Assembly (NCBI RefSeq): GCF_014695775.1
Contig: NZ_JACJOX010000022.1
Location: forward strand, 146,693-210,692
Source of the DNA: Leptolyngbya sp. FACHB-60
GTDB taxonomy: Bacteria > Cyanobacteriota > Cyanobacteriia > Phormidesmidales > Phormidesmidaceae
Direction of reading: 5' to 3'
Length of the DNA stretch: 64,000 bases
A program made the translations under genes and the position numbers. The notes below the pieces were generated by a model that did not search any database, was not told where the DNA came from, and was given only the letters and a program-made list of their open reading frames with translations. This document shows, in pieces, positions 25,756 through 34,907 of the stretch (position 1 is its first letter; each line of letters begins with the position of its first letter).

Positions 25756-26355
25756 CTACACCTTGGCCAGTGTCACCTGTTCTGTTTGGTCTTGATATTT
25801 GCCTCGGCGGGTTTCGTAGCTCACCTGACAGGGCTCACCTTCGAAGAAAATTAGCTGAACCACTCCCTCGCCGGCGTAGATGCGACAGTCGGCGCTAGAG
25901 GAGTTAGAAAACTCTAGGGTTAGGTGGCCTCGCCACCCCGCTTCAGCTGGGGTCAGGTTAGCAATGATGCCGCAGCGGGCGTAGGTCGATTTGCCGATAC
26001 AAATCACGCTGATGTTGTTGGGGACGGAAATCTTTTCTAAGGCTACTCCCAACCCGTAGGAGTGGGCCGGCAAAATAAAGTAGCTACCGCTCTCATCAGT
26101 TTTAAGGGCAGTGGGTTCTAAATTGGCAGGGCTGAAATTCTTAGGATCAACTACCGTACCTGGAACATGGCGAAAGATTCTAAATTCGGCAGGAGATAGC
26201 CGAATGTCGTACCCGTAGGACGACAGCCCGTAACTGATAACCGGCTGGCCTAGGGAATTGTCAGCGTTCTCCAACTGCCGCACCAGAGAAGGCTGAAATG
26301 GCTGAATCATGCCCTCCTTAGCCATTTTGTCGATCCAGGCGTCGTTCTTAATCAT
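25756..26355 (-). CDS. dcd: dCTP deaminase
   Basis: Deaminates dCTP to dUTP for thymidylate synthesis. The 199-residue protein has the trimeric dUTPase-like fold with YGLSSYGYDIRLS, GKSTYARCGI and the catalytic glutamate region TPAEAGWRGHLTLEFSN. Whether it is mono- or bifunctional (dCTP deaminase/dUTPase) cannot be decided; length favours the monofunctional form. It lies 19 bases after a CobO-like gene on the same strand, so the two are probably co-transcribed. Confidence 0.95.
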   Translation of the reverse strand: MIKNDAWIDKMAKEGMIQPFQPSLVRQLENADNSLGQPVISYGLSSYGYDIRLSPAEFRIFRHVPGTVVDPKNFSPANLEPTALKTDESGSYFILPAHSYGLGVALEKISVPNNISVICIGKSTYARCGIIANLTPAEAGWRGHLTLEFSNSSSADCRIYAGEGVVQLIFFEGEPCQVSYETRRGKYQDQTEQVTLAKV

Positions 26356-26374
26356 GGCAAAGCTTCCTGGGCGG

Positions 26375-26929
26375 CTAGGGCAAAAAGTTACGGCGAAACT
26401 CGGTTACCTGGTCGGCTACCGTGAGTAGCGGATCGGGCATGTCGGGGCCAGTGAGGATGACATCGACTTGGGGAGGGCGCTGCTTGAGAAAGTCTACAAC
26501 GTCCTGGGTGGGAATCAGATCGTAGTTGACGGCTAGGCTAAGTTCATCGAGCACGATCAGCCCATAGCGACCTCGGGCTACCACCGCTTTGGTGTGAGAC
26601 CACAGGTCTTGAATAGCCTGCTGCTCGCTGGGGCTCACCACCGGGTCATGAATGCAGCGCGGCATATCGGCGCGAATCCAGTCTAGATTTTGGCCAAACT
26701 GCATAGGTTGATCAGGCCCCTGGTGAATGCCTCCCTTGAGAAATTGCACGATCAGCACCGCCTTGCCCTGGTCGGCGATGCGCAGAGCCTGCACCATAAC
26801 ATTGGTAAAAAAGTTGCGGTGTACAGAGGTAAAGACTTGTATGGTTCCCTCTACCGTCTGTAACAGCGGATGGCGAACGAGCGAGGCAGGGGACGGCGCT
26901 AGGGAAAGAGGCTTGATCTGGGAGACCAT
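26375..26929 (-). CDS. CobO/BtuR-like protein without a P-loop
   Basis: A 184-residue protein that aligns with corrinoid adenosyltransferases of the CobO/BtuR type: VQALRIADQGKAVLIVQFLK after the first strand, Walker-B-like YGLIVLDELSLAVNYDLI, and VILTGPDMPDPLLTVADQVT near the end. The nucleotide loop, normally TGxGKGKTTAA, is replaced here by TSVHRNFFTNV (34-44), so ATP binding in the usual way is unlikely. It may be a regulatory or moonlighting paralogue. It is followed at 19 bases by dcd. A LexA-like palindrome lies about 160 bases upstream. Confidence 0.75.
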   Translation of the reverse strand: MVSQIKPLSLAPSPASLVRHPLLQTVEGTIQVFTSVHRNFFTNVMVQALRIADQGKAVLIVQFLKGGIHQGPDQPMQFGQNLDWIRADMPRCIHDPVVSPSEQQAIQDLWSHTKAVVARGRYGLIVLDELSLAVNYDLIPTQDVVDFLKQRPPQVDVILTGPDMPDPLLTVADQVTEFRRNFLP

Positions 26930-27231
26930 GGGCTAGTCCAGCGGGGGCAAAGAATGGCAGTTGTCCATTAACCACGCCAAAGACGGTAGCAGCGTAACCC
27001 TACGTTGCTGGCTTGGGTAGTTTGGATAGTTGGGCTAAATATAGCGTGATTCCCCTAATGTAAATCGACGAATTACTCTATATGCATTAATACAGTACCT
27101 ATGTACTGTAATTTAATCCTAATGACTCAGCCCAATTCACTATCCTCTGGAACCTGCGCTGAGGAGGCGGAAGGCCTGCCTAGTCTAGAGGAGTCTGCTG
27201 TATTCTAGGGAGGGCATTAGGGGCACTTTGT
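26930..27231. other. Divergent promoter region between CobO-like gene and rph
   Basis: A 302-base gap with an AT-rich core (about 27040-27120) that holds the palindrome at 27091-27110. Promoters of both flanking transcripts must lie here. An 87-codon minus-strand frame overlaps the CobO-like gene and is a shadow. Confidence 0.5.
27091..27110. promoter_or_regulatory. LexA-box-like palindrome
   Basis: TACAGTAC CTAT GTACTGTA is a perfect 8-4-8 inverted repeat. Its core AGTACCTATGTACT fits the published cyanobacterial LexA consensus RGTACNNNDGTWCB at every position. It lies about 120 bases from the rph start and about 160 bases from the CobO-like/dcd start. LexA binding is inferred; in some cyanobacteria LexA controls other functions than DNA repair. 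Confidence 0.5.
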
Positions 27232-27948
27232 ATGGCTTGGCAACGTCCAGATGGTCGGCAACCTCACCAGCTGCGGCCAGTGAGTTTTGAACGCCAATTT
27301 ACGAAATTTTCAGCAGGCTCTGTACTGACCCGCTGCGGCAATACCCAGGTGCTCTGCACTGTTTCTGTGGAAGAAGGGGTGCCCCGGTTTTTGCAGGGAT
27401 CGGGTCGAGGCTGGCTGTCGGCTGAGTACCGCATGTTGCCAGGGGCTACCCCTCAGCGGCAGGCCCGTGAGCTAATGAAACTATCTGGCCGCACCCAAGA
27501 GATTCAGCGTCTAATTGGGCGTAGCCTGCGATCGACCCTCGATTTTGAGCTGCTGGGGGAACGCACACTGCTAGTGGATGCCGACGTGCTCCAGGCCGAC
27601 GCGGGCACCCGCACCGCGTCGATTACGGGGGGTTATGTGGCCCTGGCTGATGCGGTGCAGAGCCTGGTAGCGCAGGGATTGTTGACGCGATCGCCTCTAA
27701 TGCACGGCGTTGCAGCTGTCTCTGTTGGCCTCATCGAAGACAACGTCTTGCTCGATTTGCAGTACGACGAAGATGTGGCGGCAGCCGTAGACTTCAACCT
27801 GGTGCTCAACGAAGACCTCAACATTATTGAAGTGCAGGGTACAGCCGAGGAGGGTAGCTTTAGCCGACAGCAGATGAACCAGATTTTAGAGGTGGGTGAG
27901 CTGGGTGTTAAGCAGCTCTTAGAGGCCCAGCAGGCGGCGTTGCTGTAG
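27232..27948 (+). CDS. rph: Ribonuclease PH
   Basis: Phosphorolytic 3' to 5' exoribonuclease that trims tRNA precursors. The 238-residue length is typical. It has the PH-domain opening [33 protein letters not shown], the phosphate-site [14 protein letters not shown], and [20 protein letters not shown]. No neighbour suggests a special role; a LexA-like palindrome lies in its upstream region. Confidence 0.97.
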   Translation: MAWQRPDGRQPHQLRPVSFERQFTKFSAGSVLTRCGNTQVLCTVSVEEGVPRFLQGSGRGWLSAEYRMLPGATPQRQARELMKLSGRTQEIQRLIGRSLRSTLDFELLGERTLLVDADVLQADAGTRTASITGGYVALADAVQSLVAQGLLTRSPLMHGVAAVSVGLIEDNVLLDLQYDEDVAAAVDFNLVLNEDLNIIEVQGTAEEGSFSRQQMNQILEVGELGVKQLLEAQQAALL

Positions 27949-28143
27949 GCACTGCGCCTCACGCCCTAGATGTTGACAGAGAGGCGCGATCGCCACAGGC
28001 ACCTCTCTGCTGAAGTCAAGAGAGTAAAGCTAGTTCCTATCGTTAAGAAACGCTTCGAGACTATCGGCCGAATTTTGCCCTTGGGCAGTCTGAAATTAGG
28101 CCACAGTCTGGAATCGTAGTTTTCTCTCGCAGGAAGGTTTGCC

Positions 28144-28911
28144 ATGACATCTATAGATGAGTTTTCGGTTAAAGAAATCACGGTAAGTCGGCAGTCTCCG
28201 GGAGAAGAGCGCCAGGCAGCCTTATACCACATCTATACTCAGGTTCTCGAACGGCAGCCCTACGGGTTTGAGCGCAAACAGCTCGCCAAAATTGAGGCTG
28301 AGTTCTTGCGAAATAAAATTGGCGTCAAGCGGTTTCTGCGCGAGCTGGGCCATTCTGAGGTTTATCTCAATGAGTTTTACTACAATTCTTCAAACCCAAA
28401 ATTTATTGAGCTGTGCTTTAAGCACTTTATTGGCCGCGCCCCGAGTGATCAGGCAGAAATGCGTCGCTACTGCGACATTTTGATGCGTCACGGCGTTAAA
28501 GCCATGATTACTGCCCTACTCGATTCTGAAGATTACAGCAAGCACTTTGGCTGCTTCACCGTGCCCCATGCTTGGGCCGAAGATCACTACCCATCTCCTA
28601 GAACGTTTTTGGAAACCGAAGTGCTGCTGCACGAGCTGCACGGGCGGCGCGGCTGGATTGTGCCCACAATGACCTGGCACGACCTTCAGCTCAACTGCGA
28701 CGGCGGCAGCTGTGGTTTGCCTGTGGCACCGATGCAATCTAGCCATTCCCTGCGGACAACGGCAGCGGCCACAGTAGCTATGTCGGGAGCAGAGGCGCTG
28801 CACCAGGTGCTGAGCACAATGGGGCCTCAAGATTTAGAAGTGTTTGCCGCGACCCTCTCTGTCACTGAGCGCGACAAGCTGCGCAACTTGCTGATGCAGA
28901 CCGCCCGATAG
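28144..28911 (+). CDS. Phycobilisome linker-domain protein
   Basis: A 255-residue protein with one PBS linker (pfam00427) domain over about 20-150: YTQVLERQPYGFERKQL, GVKRFLRELGHSEVYLNEFY, and FKHFIGRAPSDQAEM. Such linkers join phycobiliprotein discs or rods to the core. The C-terminal about 100 residues are not a normal CpcD or CpcG tail; they include LNCDGGSCGLP and an Ala/Ser-rich stretch ending in a small helix. A strong AGGAAGG site precedes the ATG. It is an orphan, away from cpc or apc genes, so its place in the antenna is unknown. Confidence 0.85.
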   Translation: MTSIDEFSVKEITVSRQSPGEERQAALYHIYTQVLERQPYGFERKQLAKIEAEFLRNKIGVKRFLRELGHSEVYLNEFYYNSSNPKFIELCFKHFIGRAPSDQAEMRRYCDILMRHGVKAMITALLDSEDYSKHFGCFTVPHAWAEDHYPSPRTFLETEVLLHELHGRRGWIVPTMTWHDLQLNCDGGSCGLPVAPMQSSHSLRTTAAATVAMSGAEALHQVLSTMGPQDLEVFAATLSVTERDKLRNLLMQTAR

Positions 28912-28999
28912 GTCGTCGCACCAGTTAGATCATTCAGCGGCACGGTTCCATAGTGGCAGGTTCGAACCGGGCTAGGGGTTCGGATTCGCCTTGGGCTGT

Positions 29000-30250
29000 C
29001 TAGGGTGTGAGTCGGGCAAATTTTTTCTTGCCCACCTGCACCACTTTACCAATCAGTTCAGCGGGGCTGACAAACTCCTGGTTAGGGTCGGTCATTTTCT
29101 CGCCATCGAGCTTCACGGCACCTCCCTGAATTTGGCGGCGGGCCTCGCTGCTACTGGCGCACAGCGGTGTAGACCCCACCAGATAAAACAGTTTGGCCGG
29201 GAAATTGATTTCGGCTAGAGAAAACTCGGGCACCCCAGCGGCAGGTTCACCAGTGCCTTGAACGAGGCTGATGGCGGCCTGCTGGGCCTGCTGAGCCGCT
29301 GCTTCGCCGTGGAACTGGCGGGTGACTTCTAAGGCCAGCAGCTTTTGGCGATCGCGCGGATTCTCGGGCAGGGTATCCAGCGCGAAGGGCGTAAGCAGCT
29401 CAAAGTAGTCTTGAATCAGGGCATCGGGCACCTTTTCGAGCTTAGAGTACATGCTCAAAGGATCTTCCTGTAGGCCCACATAGTTGCCCAGGGATTTCGA
29501 CATTTTTTGAATGCCGTCGGTGCCCAACAGCAGCGGCACAAGCAGGCCAAACTGGGGCAGTAGGCCAAAGCGGCGCTGCAAATCGCGCCCAACGGCAATG
29601 TTGAATTTTTGGTCAGTACCGCCCAGTTCGACATCGGACTGCACCGCCACAGAGTCATAGCCCTGCATCAGGGGGTAAAGAAATTCGTGGAGAAAGACCG
29701 GATCGCCTTTGCCGTAGCGCTCGGAGAAACCTTCTTTAGCCAGCATCTGCCCTACGGTCATGGTGCTGAGCAGATCGAGAATTTTGCCCAGGTCGAGGGA
29801 CGATAGCCACTCGGAGTTGTAGCGCACCTCCAGCCGACCGGGTGTATCAAAATCGAGAATGGGGCGCACCTGCTCCAGATAAGTCTCGGCGTTGGTCTTA
29901 ACGTCCGCTTCTGTCAGTTGGCGGCGCACCTCTGACTTGCCAGTGGGGTCGCCGATGCGAGCGGTAAAGTCACCAATAATCAACACAGCGGTGTGGCCGG
30001 CATCCTGAAAGGCGCGCAGCTTGCGTGCCGGAATGCTGTGACCCAGGTGAATTTCAGCACCGGTGGGGTCAATGCCTAGCTTGACCCGCAGGGGGCGATC
30101 GCACTTCAGCAGCCGCTGCGTCAGGTTTTGCTCTGGGTCGCTAGAGTCTGGCTGGTAGGGAAAGACCTCGCTGATGCCCCGATAAATGCTCTCAAATTCA
30201 ACCGGGGAGGAGCTGGGGTTAGCCTGGGTCATGGTGAAAACAGAGTTCAT
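29000..30250 (-). CDS. tyrS: Tyrosine-tRNA ligase
   Basis: Class I synthetase for tRNA-Tyr. HIGH-type motif is HLGH (in [13 protein letters not shown]), the tyrosine site includes the [20 protein letters not shown] block, and KMSKS is exact. A C-terminal S4 RNA-binding domain follows. The 416 residues fit the TyrRS group found in cyanobacteria. An alternative start six codons later (MTQANPSS) is equally plausible. The gene converges with the phycobilisome linker and diverges from the PBP gene. Confidence 0.96.
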   Translation of the reverse strand: MNSVFTMTQANPSSSPVEFESIYRGISEVFPYQPDSSDPEQNLTQRLLKCDRPLRVKLGIDPTGAEIHLGHSIPARKLRAFQDAGHTAVLIIGDFTARIGDPTGKSEVRRQLTEADVKTNAETYLEQVRPILDFDTPGRLEVRYNSEWLSSLDLGKILDLLSTMTVGQMLAKEGFSERYGKGDPVFLHEFLYPLMQGYDSVAVQSDVELGGTDQKFNIAVGRDLQRRFGLLPQFGLLVPLLLGTDGIQKMSKSLGNYVGLQEDPLSMYSKLEKVPDALIQDYFELLTPFALDTLPENPRDRQKLLALEVTRQFHGEAAAQQAQQAAISLVQGTGEPAAGVPEFSLAEINFPAKLFYLVGSTPLCASSSEARRQIQGGAVKLDGEKMTDPNQEFVSPAELIGKVVQVGKKKFARLTP

Positions 30251-30554
30251 GGGGTAGGGACGGCGGGTTGGTATTGCCCAGGGGCTAGAGAAAACAGGTT
30301 GAGGGCACCAAAGCTACTGACTTATAAGTTGTGACAAAAGTGGCCCTTAGCTTCTCCTTATAACCATCTGTAAGGCTAGGATAGGCGTGCCTACGATCGC
30401 CTTCGAACGGTCTTTAGGGCATCGCTGGCGCTCACTTATCTAGAGGGTCATTATAATGGCCTAACCGTCATCTACCGACGAGCATCTACGCCCCACCCAG
30501 CAGCGCTTCATCGCTAACCCCCCGTCGTTTTATAAGCAGCCTTTAAGAGCCAAC
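30251..30554. other. Divergent intergenic region between tyrS and the PBP gene
   Basis: A 304-base gap that must contain both promoters. An ACTTATAAGT palindrome occurs near 30319. No T-box leader would be expected here for a cyanobacterial synthetase and none was seen. No RNA gene was recognised. Confidence 0.4.
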
Positions 30555-32474
30555 GTGTCAACCAACACCATTCGCCACAAAAGCCGATCTCAGCCTCAGC
30601 CCCTGCGCCGAGCGCCCAACGCGTTGAAGTATGTTCAAGACGTAGGGCAGGTAGCGGCGGCAGCCCTGCTCGGCACCACCATGATCGCTAGCTCTGTGCT
30701 AGCGGGCGGACTGGTAGGTCTGGCCATTAGCTTTCGCAACTTGCCGGATGTGCGGGTACTGCGCAACTACGTGCCCAGCGAGACCAGCTATATCTACGAC
30801 ATCAACGGCACCCTGTTACACAGCCTCCACGACGAAGCGAATCGCGAAGTCATCGACCTCGACGAGATGTCGCCGCACCTCAAACGGGCCGTGCTAGCGG
30901 TAGAAGACAGCTATTTTTACTCCCACAACGGCATCAACCCCAGCAGCGTAGGCCGGGCCTTACTGGCCAACGTAGAAGCCGGGAGCACGGTAGAAGGCGG
31001 CTCGACCATCACCATGCAGCTGGTGAAAAACCTGTTTCTCACCCCTGAGCGGGCCGTCAGCCGCAAAGTGGCGGAGGCCGTGCTGGCCCTGCGCCTAGAG
31101 CAAATCTTCAGCAAAGACGAAATTCTGGAGATGTATCTCAACCAGGTCTACTGGGGCCACAACAACTATGGGGTCGAAACCGCAGCCCAAAGCTACTTCA
31201 ATAAGTCAGCAAAAGACCTCACCCTACCCGAAGCCGCTGTGATGGCAGGCTTGATTCAGGCTCCAGAAAGCTACAGCCCCTTCCAAAACTACGAAGCCAC
31301 TAAGGAGCGCCAGGCCGTCGTGCTTAACCGCATGCGCCAGCTGGGCTGGATTACCCCAGAAGACGAGGTAGCCGCCAGAGATACGCCCCTACTAGTGGGC
31401 GAAGTAAAGTCCTTCCGCACCAGTATTTCTCCCTACGTTACCGAAGCGGCAGTCCAGGAGTTGAAGCAGCGCTTTGGCAACGAAGCGGTGGTGAAGGGCG
31501 GTATGCGCGTGCAAACCACCGTTGACCTCAACATGCAGCGCATGGCTGAGGCTACGGTGCAGCGGCACAATGCCCGCATTCGCCACATTGCCGATCAGAT
31601 GGCTTTGGTGTCTATCGACCCTCGTACCCATTTTGTGAAAGCTATGGTGGGTGGGGTCGACTATCAAACCAGCCAGTTCAACCGGGCGATTCAGGCTTAC
31701 CGACAGCCAGGGTCAGCGTTTAAGCCGTTTGTGTACTATGTGGCCTTTGCCACGGGGCGATACACTCCAGCCAGCAGCATTGCCGACACGCCGGTCAGCT
31801 ATCCCGATGGCTATCGCTACTACAGCCCCAAAAACTACGACAGCAGTTTTATGGGAAATATCCCCATTCGCACAGCGCTGGAGACCTCGCGCAACGTGCC
31901 AGCGGTGAAGCTGGGCCAGGCGGTGGGAGTGAACCAAATCATTGAGCTGTGCCGCACCCTCGGGATTAACAGCCCCATGCAGCCGGTAACCTCGCTGCCC
32001 CTAGGTTCCGTAGATCTGACCCCCATGGAAATGGCCGGAGCCTACGCCACCTTTGCCAGCAATGGTTGGCACTCTGAACCAACCTTTATCGTGCAGGTGA
32101 GCGACAGCAGCGGCAATGTGTTGCTCGACAACACCCCCCAGCCTCAGCTGGTGCTCGACCCCTGGGCGGCTGCGTCGCTGACCGACGTTTTGCAGGGCGT
32201 GATTGCTCGGGGAACCGGCAAAGCGGCTCAGATTGGGCGACCAGCAGCGGGTAAAACCGGCACCACTGACTCTCAACGAGACGTGTGGTTTGTGGGTTAT
32301 GTACCTCAACTTTCGACCGCCGTGTGGATTGGCAATGATAACTACTCGCCGATGCGCTCTGGCACTACGGGAGGCACCTATGCTGCGCCGGTGTGGCGAG
32401 ACTTTATGCAGCAGGCCCTGGCCAACACGCCGGCCGAGAACTTTAAGCGACCTTCGGAATTTGTGCAACCCTAA
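30555..32474 (+). CDS. Class A penicillin-binding protein (PBP1A type)
   Basis: Bifunctional peptidoglycan synthase. A membrane anchor (about 32-58) is followed by a GT51 glycosyltransferase domain with the catalytic Glu117 in VEDSYFYSHNGI and EGGSTITMQLVKNLFL, and a transpeptidase domain with the active serine Ser387 (SAFK), and KTGT at 567-570. The 639-residue length fits. The start is a GTG at 30555. It polymerises and cross-links glycan strands at the periplasmic face of the inner membrane. Not in an operon. Confidence 0.94.
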   Translation: MSTNTIRHKSRSQPQPLRRAPNALKYVQDVGQVAAAALLGTTMIASSVLAGGLVGLAISFRNLPDVRVLRNYVPSETSYIYDINGTLLHSLHDEANREVIDLDEMSPHLKRAVLAVEDSYFYSHNGINPSSVGRALLANVEAGSTVEGGSTITMQLVKNLFLTPERAVSRKVAEAVLALRLEQIFSKDEILEMYLNQVYWGHNNYGVETAAQSYFNKSAKDLTLPEAAVMAGLIQAPESYSPFQNYEATKERQAVVLNRMRQLGWITPEDEVAARDTPLLVGEVKSFRTSISPYVTEAAVQELKQRFGNEAVVKGGMRVQTTVDLNMQRMAEATVQRHNARIRHIADQMALVSIDPRTHFVKAMVGGVDYQTSQFNRAIQAYRQPGSAFKPFVYYVAFATGRYTPASSIADTPVSYPDGYRYYSPKNYDSSFMGNIPIRTALETSRNVPAVKLGQAVGVNQIIELCRTLGINSPMQPVTSLPLGSVDLTPMEMAGAYATFASNGWHSEPTFIVQVSDSSGNVLLDNTPQPQLVLDPWAAASLTDVLQGVIARGTGKAAQIGRPAAGKTGTTDSQRDVWFVGYVPQLSTAVWIGNDNYSPMRSGTTGGTYAAPVWRDFMQQALANTPAENFKRPSEFVQP

Positions 32475-32480
32475 CGACGG

Positions 32481-32972
32481 CTAGAGATTGGCTTCGTCGA
32501 TTTGGGCGAGGACGCGATCGCGAAATTCCGGGTCGCTGTTGGCGAGCCCCAGCAGTTCCCAGTAAGCGGAGAGGGTGAGCCCGTTGGCTTGAATCAAATC
32601 GAGAGCAGCGGACTGAATCTCCTGCTGCATCTGGCGCGATTCGGTGTCGGTTTCGGCCCGCTGTAGGCCAAGTTCGCGCGACTCGATTAGCTTGACCACG
32701 GCCATATAAGCGTTGACAAAGCGGCTGACGGTCTCTGAGGGAATATCGTTGGCGTCAGGCTGGCTAGGGGAGACCGCTGGCGCTGATTCGTCCGCCATTG
32801 GTAATGAGGAGACAGCGAGCACAGGGGTAGCCATACCCAACAGCATGATGACTGCGCCCAGATACACCACCGAATACATCAGGCGCTGGCTTTGCCTCCC
32901 CAGCGAAGAATTGCTCCGGATTTTGCCCCACTGTTTCAGCCAACAGACGCAGGGCTCAACAGCAGCAGTCAT
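32481..32972 (-). CDS. DUF4168 exported protein
   Basis: A small exported protein typical of cyanobacteria and other aquatic bacteria. The mature part holds the DUF4168 domain: VSRFVNAYMAVVKLIESREL, then EIQSAALDLIQANGLTLSAY and LLGLANSDPEFRDRVLAQID. A signal sequence is present (VVYLGAVIMLLGMATPVLA). The start is uncertain: candidates are 32972 (used), 32987 and 32879; the frame extends to 33095 but would then overlap the PedR-like gene. Function unknown. It converges with the PBP gene, the two stops being only six bases apart. Confidence 0.72.
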   Translation of the reverse strand: MTAAVEPCVCWLKQWGKIRSNSSLGRQSQRLMYSVVYLGAVIMLLGMATPVLAVSSLPMADESAPAVSPSQPDANDIPSETVSRFVNAYMAVVKLIESRELGLQRAETDTESRQMQQEIQSAALDLIQANGLTLSAYWELLGLANSDPEFRDRVLAQIDEANL

Positions 32973-33093
32973 CCACTCAAAACCCATAGACCAACGGCTC
33001 AGAACGCGTTTCACCAGCCTACCCGAAACCAGATGGCCTATAGTAGTACTAAGCCTAAGCATAAATACACAATGACGAAGGAAACAGACTGCC

Positions 33094-33381
33094 ATGGCAA
33101 GCGATGATACGGCTCCAGTGCCTGGTCAAGGGAGTCTCTCTGACCGAGAACTACAGATCGTTGAGCTAGTGGCATCGGGGCTAACCAACCAAGAAATTTC
33201 AGAGAAGCTGGAGATCAGCAAACGCACCGTCGACAACCACATCAGCAACATTTTGACCAAGACCGCCACGGGCAACCGGGTGGCTCTGTTTCGCTGGGCG
33301 CTCCAGTCGGGCAAGGTCTGCATCGACGAGGTCAACTGCTGCCTACTGCCTGAATTCAAGGCCGAGAGTCAGGAGGCTTAG
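33094..33381 (+). CDS. pedR: PedR-like LuxR-type transcriptional regulator
   Basis: A 95-residue stand-alone LuxR-type DNA-binding protein. The GerE helix-turn-helix spans about 14-70 ([33 protein letters not shown]). Cysteines at 76, 82 and 83 follow the domain. In Synechocystis the small LuxR protein PedR responds to photosynthetic electron transport through reduction of a similarly placed cysteine by thioredoxin; this gene matches in size and layout. An AAGGAA site lies upstream of the ATG. It is divergent from the DUF4168 gene. The PedR assignment is by similarity only. Confidence 0.75.
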   Translation: MASDDTAPVPGQGSLSDRELQIVELVASGLTNQEISEKLEISKRTVDNHISNILTKTATGNRVALFRWALQSGKVCIDEVNCCLLPEFKAESQEA

Positions 33382-33451
33382 GCACCGCCACCGGCCAACC
33401 TCAGGCTATGATGGGTGTTCTGTATTGCCCATTGAGAGCGCCTGCCCCGTT

Positions 33452-34762
33452 ATGGAGTCGATTCAATCGCTGCCCGGAACCGAAGACATTTTGCCCAAGG
33501 CGCAGTTTGTCGGCCAAGACTTAAAGGTGGCCGACATTCACACCTGGCAGCGGGTAGAGGCGACGGCGAGAGAGATTTTGGGCCGGGCTGCCTACCGCGA
33601 AATTCGCACCCCTACCTTTGAGGCCACCGCCCTGTTTGAGCGGGGCATTGGCGAAGCCACCGATGTGGTGGGCAAAGAGATGTACAGCTTTAAAGACAAG
33701 GGCGATCGCAGCTGTACCCTGCGCCCCGAAGGCACCGCTGGAGTCGTGCGAGCTTACGTGCAGCACAGTCTCTACGCCCAAGGTGGCGTACAGCGCCTCT
33801 GGTACACCGGCCCCATGTTTCGCTACGAGCGCCCGCAAAAAGGTCGCCAGCGCCAGTTTCACCAGGTAGGAGTCGAGGTGCTGGGCAGCGCCGACCCCCG
33901 CGCCGATGTGGAGGTGATTGCTCTGGCTACAGATATCTTGCAGGCTTTGGGCCTCAAGAATCTGACGTTTTACTTGAACTCGGTGGGTGACAGAAGCGAT
34001 CGCACCCGCTACCGCGAGGCACTAGTCGCCTATCTCACCCCCTACGCGGCAGATTTGGACGAAGATTCGCGCGATCGCCTCACCCGTAACCCCCTGCGCA
34101 TTCTCGACAGCAAAGACGAAAAAACCCAGGCCATTACCCAGTCAGCTCCCAGCATTTTGGACTACCTGGGCCCTGACTCCAAACGCCACTTTGACCAAGT
34201 GCTGGCTCAACTCAATACCCTAGGCATTGCCTATGAACTCAACCCACGTCTAGTGCGAGGGCTCGACTACTACACTCACACCGCCTTTGAAATTCAGTCA
34301 AGCGATCTAGGGGCTCAAGCCACGGTGTGCGGTGGTGGCCGCTACGACGGGCTAGTGGAAGAACTGGGCGGGCCGGCTACTCCAGCGGTGGGTTGGGCCA
34401 TTGGCCTAGAGCGTCTCACCCTGTTACTCGAAGCTCTGGAGCAGGGTAAGGCCACAGCTCCAGATATTTATCTGGTCTCTCGCGGCGAGCAGGCCGAAGC
34501 CAATGCCCTACAGCTGGCCCAAAAACTACGCCATCAAGGAATAGCGGTAGAGCTAGACCTCAGCGGTGCGGCCTTTGGCAAGCAGTTTAAGCGGGCTGAT
34601 CGCAGCGGGGCCGCTGCCTGCCTAATCATCGGTGATGACGAGGCCGCCCAGGGCACCGTGCAGATTAAGTGGCTAATCTCAGGCGATCAAACCAGCTTCT
34701 CCCAGGCAGCATTGCTTAGCGATACCGACGGTTTTTTGAAGCAGCTTCAAAGCCGAACATAA
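33452..34762 (+). CDS. hisS: Histidine-tRNA ligase
   Basis: Class II synthetase for tRNA-His. It has motif 1 in the N-terminal region, motif 2 [19 protein letters not shown], the histidine motif with [14 protein letters not shown], motif 3 GWAIGLERL, and a C-terminal anticodon-binding domain ([14 protein letters not shown]). The ATG at 33452 gives 436 residues and opens with [15 protein letters not shown], a standard start; a TTG nine codons upstream is less likely. It lies 70 bases after the PedR-like gene on the same strand. Confidence 0.96.
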   Translation: MESIQSLPGTEDILPKAQFVGQDLKVADIHTWQRVEATAREILGRAAYREIRTPTFEATALFERGIGEATDVVGKEMYSFKDKGDRSCTLRPEGTAGVVRAYVQHSLYAQGGVQRLWYTGPMFRYERPQKGRQRQFHQVGVEVLGSADPRADVEVIALATDILQALGLKNLTFYLNSVGDRSDRTRYREALVAYLTPYAADLDEDSRDRLTRNPLRILDSKDEKTQAITQSAPSILDYLGPDSKRHFDQVLAQLNTLGIAYELNPRLVRGLDYYTHTAFEIQSSDLGAQATVCGGGRYDGLVEELGGPATPAVGWAIGLERLTLLLEALEQGKATAPDIYLVSRGEQAEANALQLAQKLRHQGIAVELDLSGAAFGKQFKRADRSGAAACLIIGDDEAAQGTVQIKWLISGDQTSFSQAALLSDTDGFLKQLQSRT

Positions 34763-34795
34763 AGACAGTTAGAGTTCAAAACTGTTCGGCTACCC

Positions 34796-34844
34796 CTCAG
34801 GGAAGGAGGGTTTTCCGTCGCTCGGAAGACCCTCCTTCCCTGAG
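34796..34844 (+). terminator. Long hairpin downstream of hisS
   Basis: Arms 34796-34811 and 34829-34844 pair over 16 bases without a mismatch, and the inner part adds a shorter TTTCCG/CGGAA pairing. It lies 34 bases after the hisS stop. The base after the hairpin is AAATTC, so it lacks a clear U tract. Confidence 0.6.
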
Positions 34845-34907
34845 AAATTCGTTACGATTGTTCACATTGGTATTTTCTGCTCAACAACTAATTTATTTGC
34901 TGGTTGT

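Noticed and set aside
28940..28990. tRNA-like GGTTCGAACC near the linker gene
   Set aside because: The bases around it do not pair into a T stem and no acceptor or anticodon arm could be folded.
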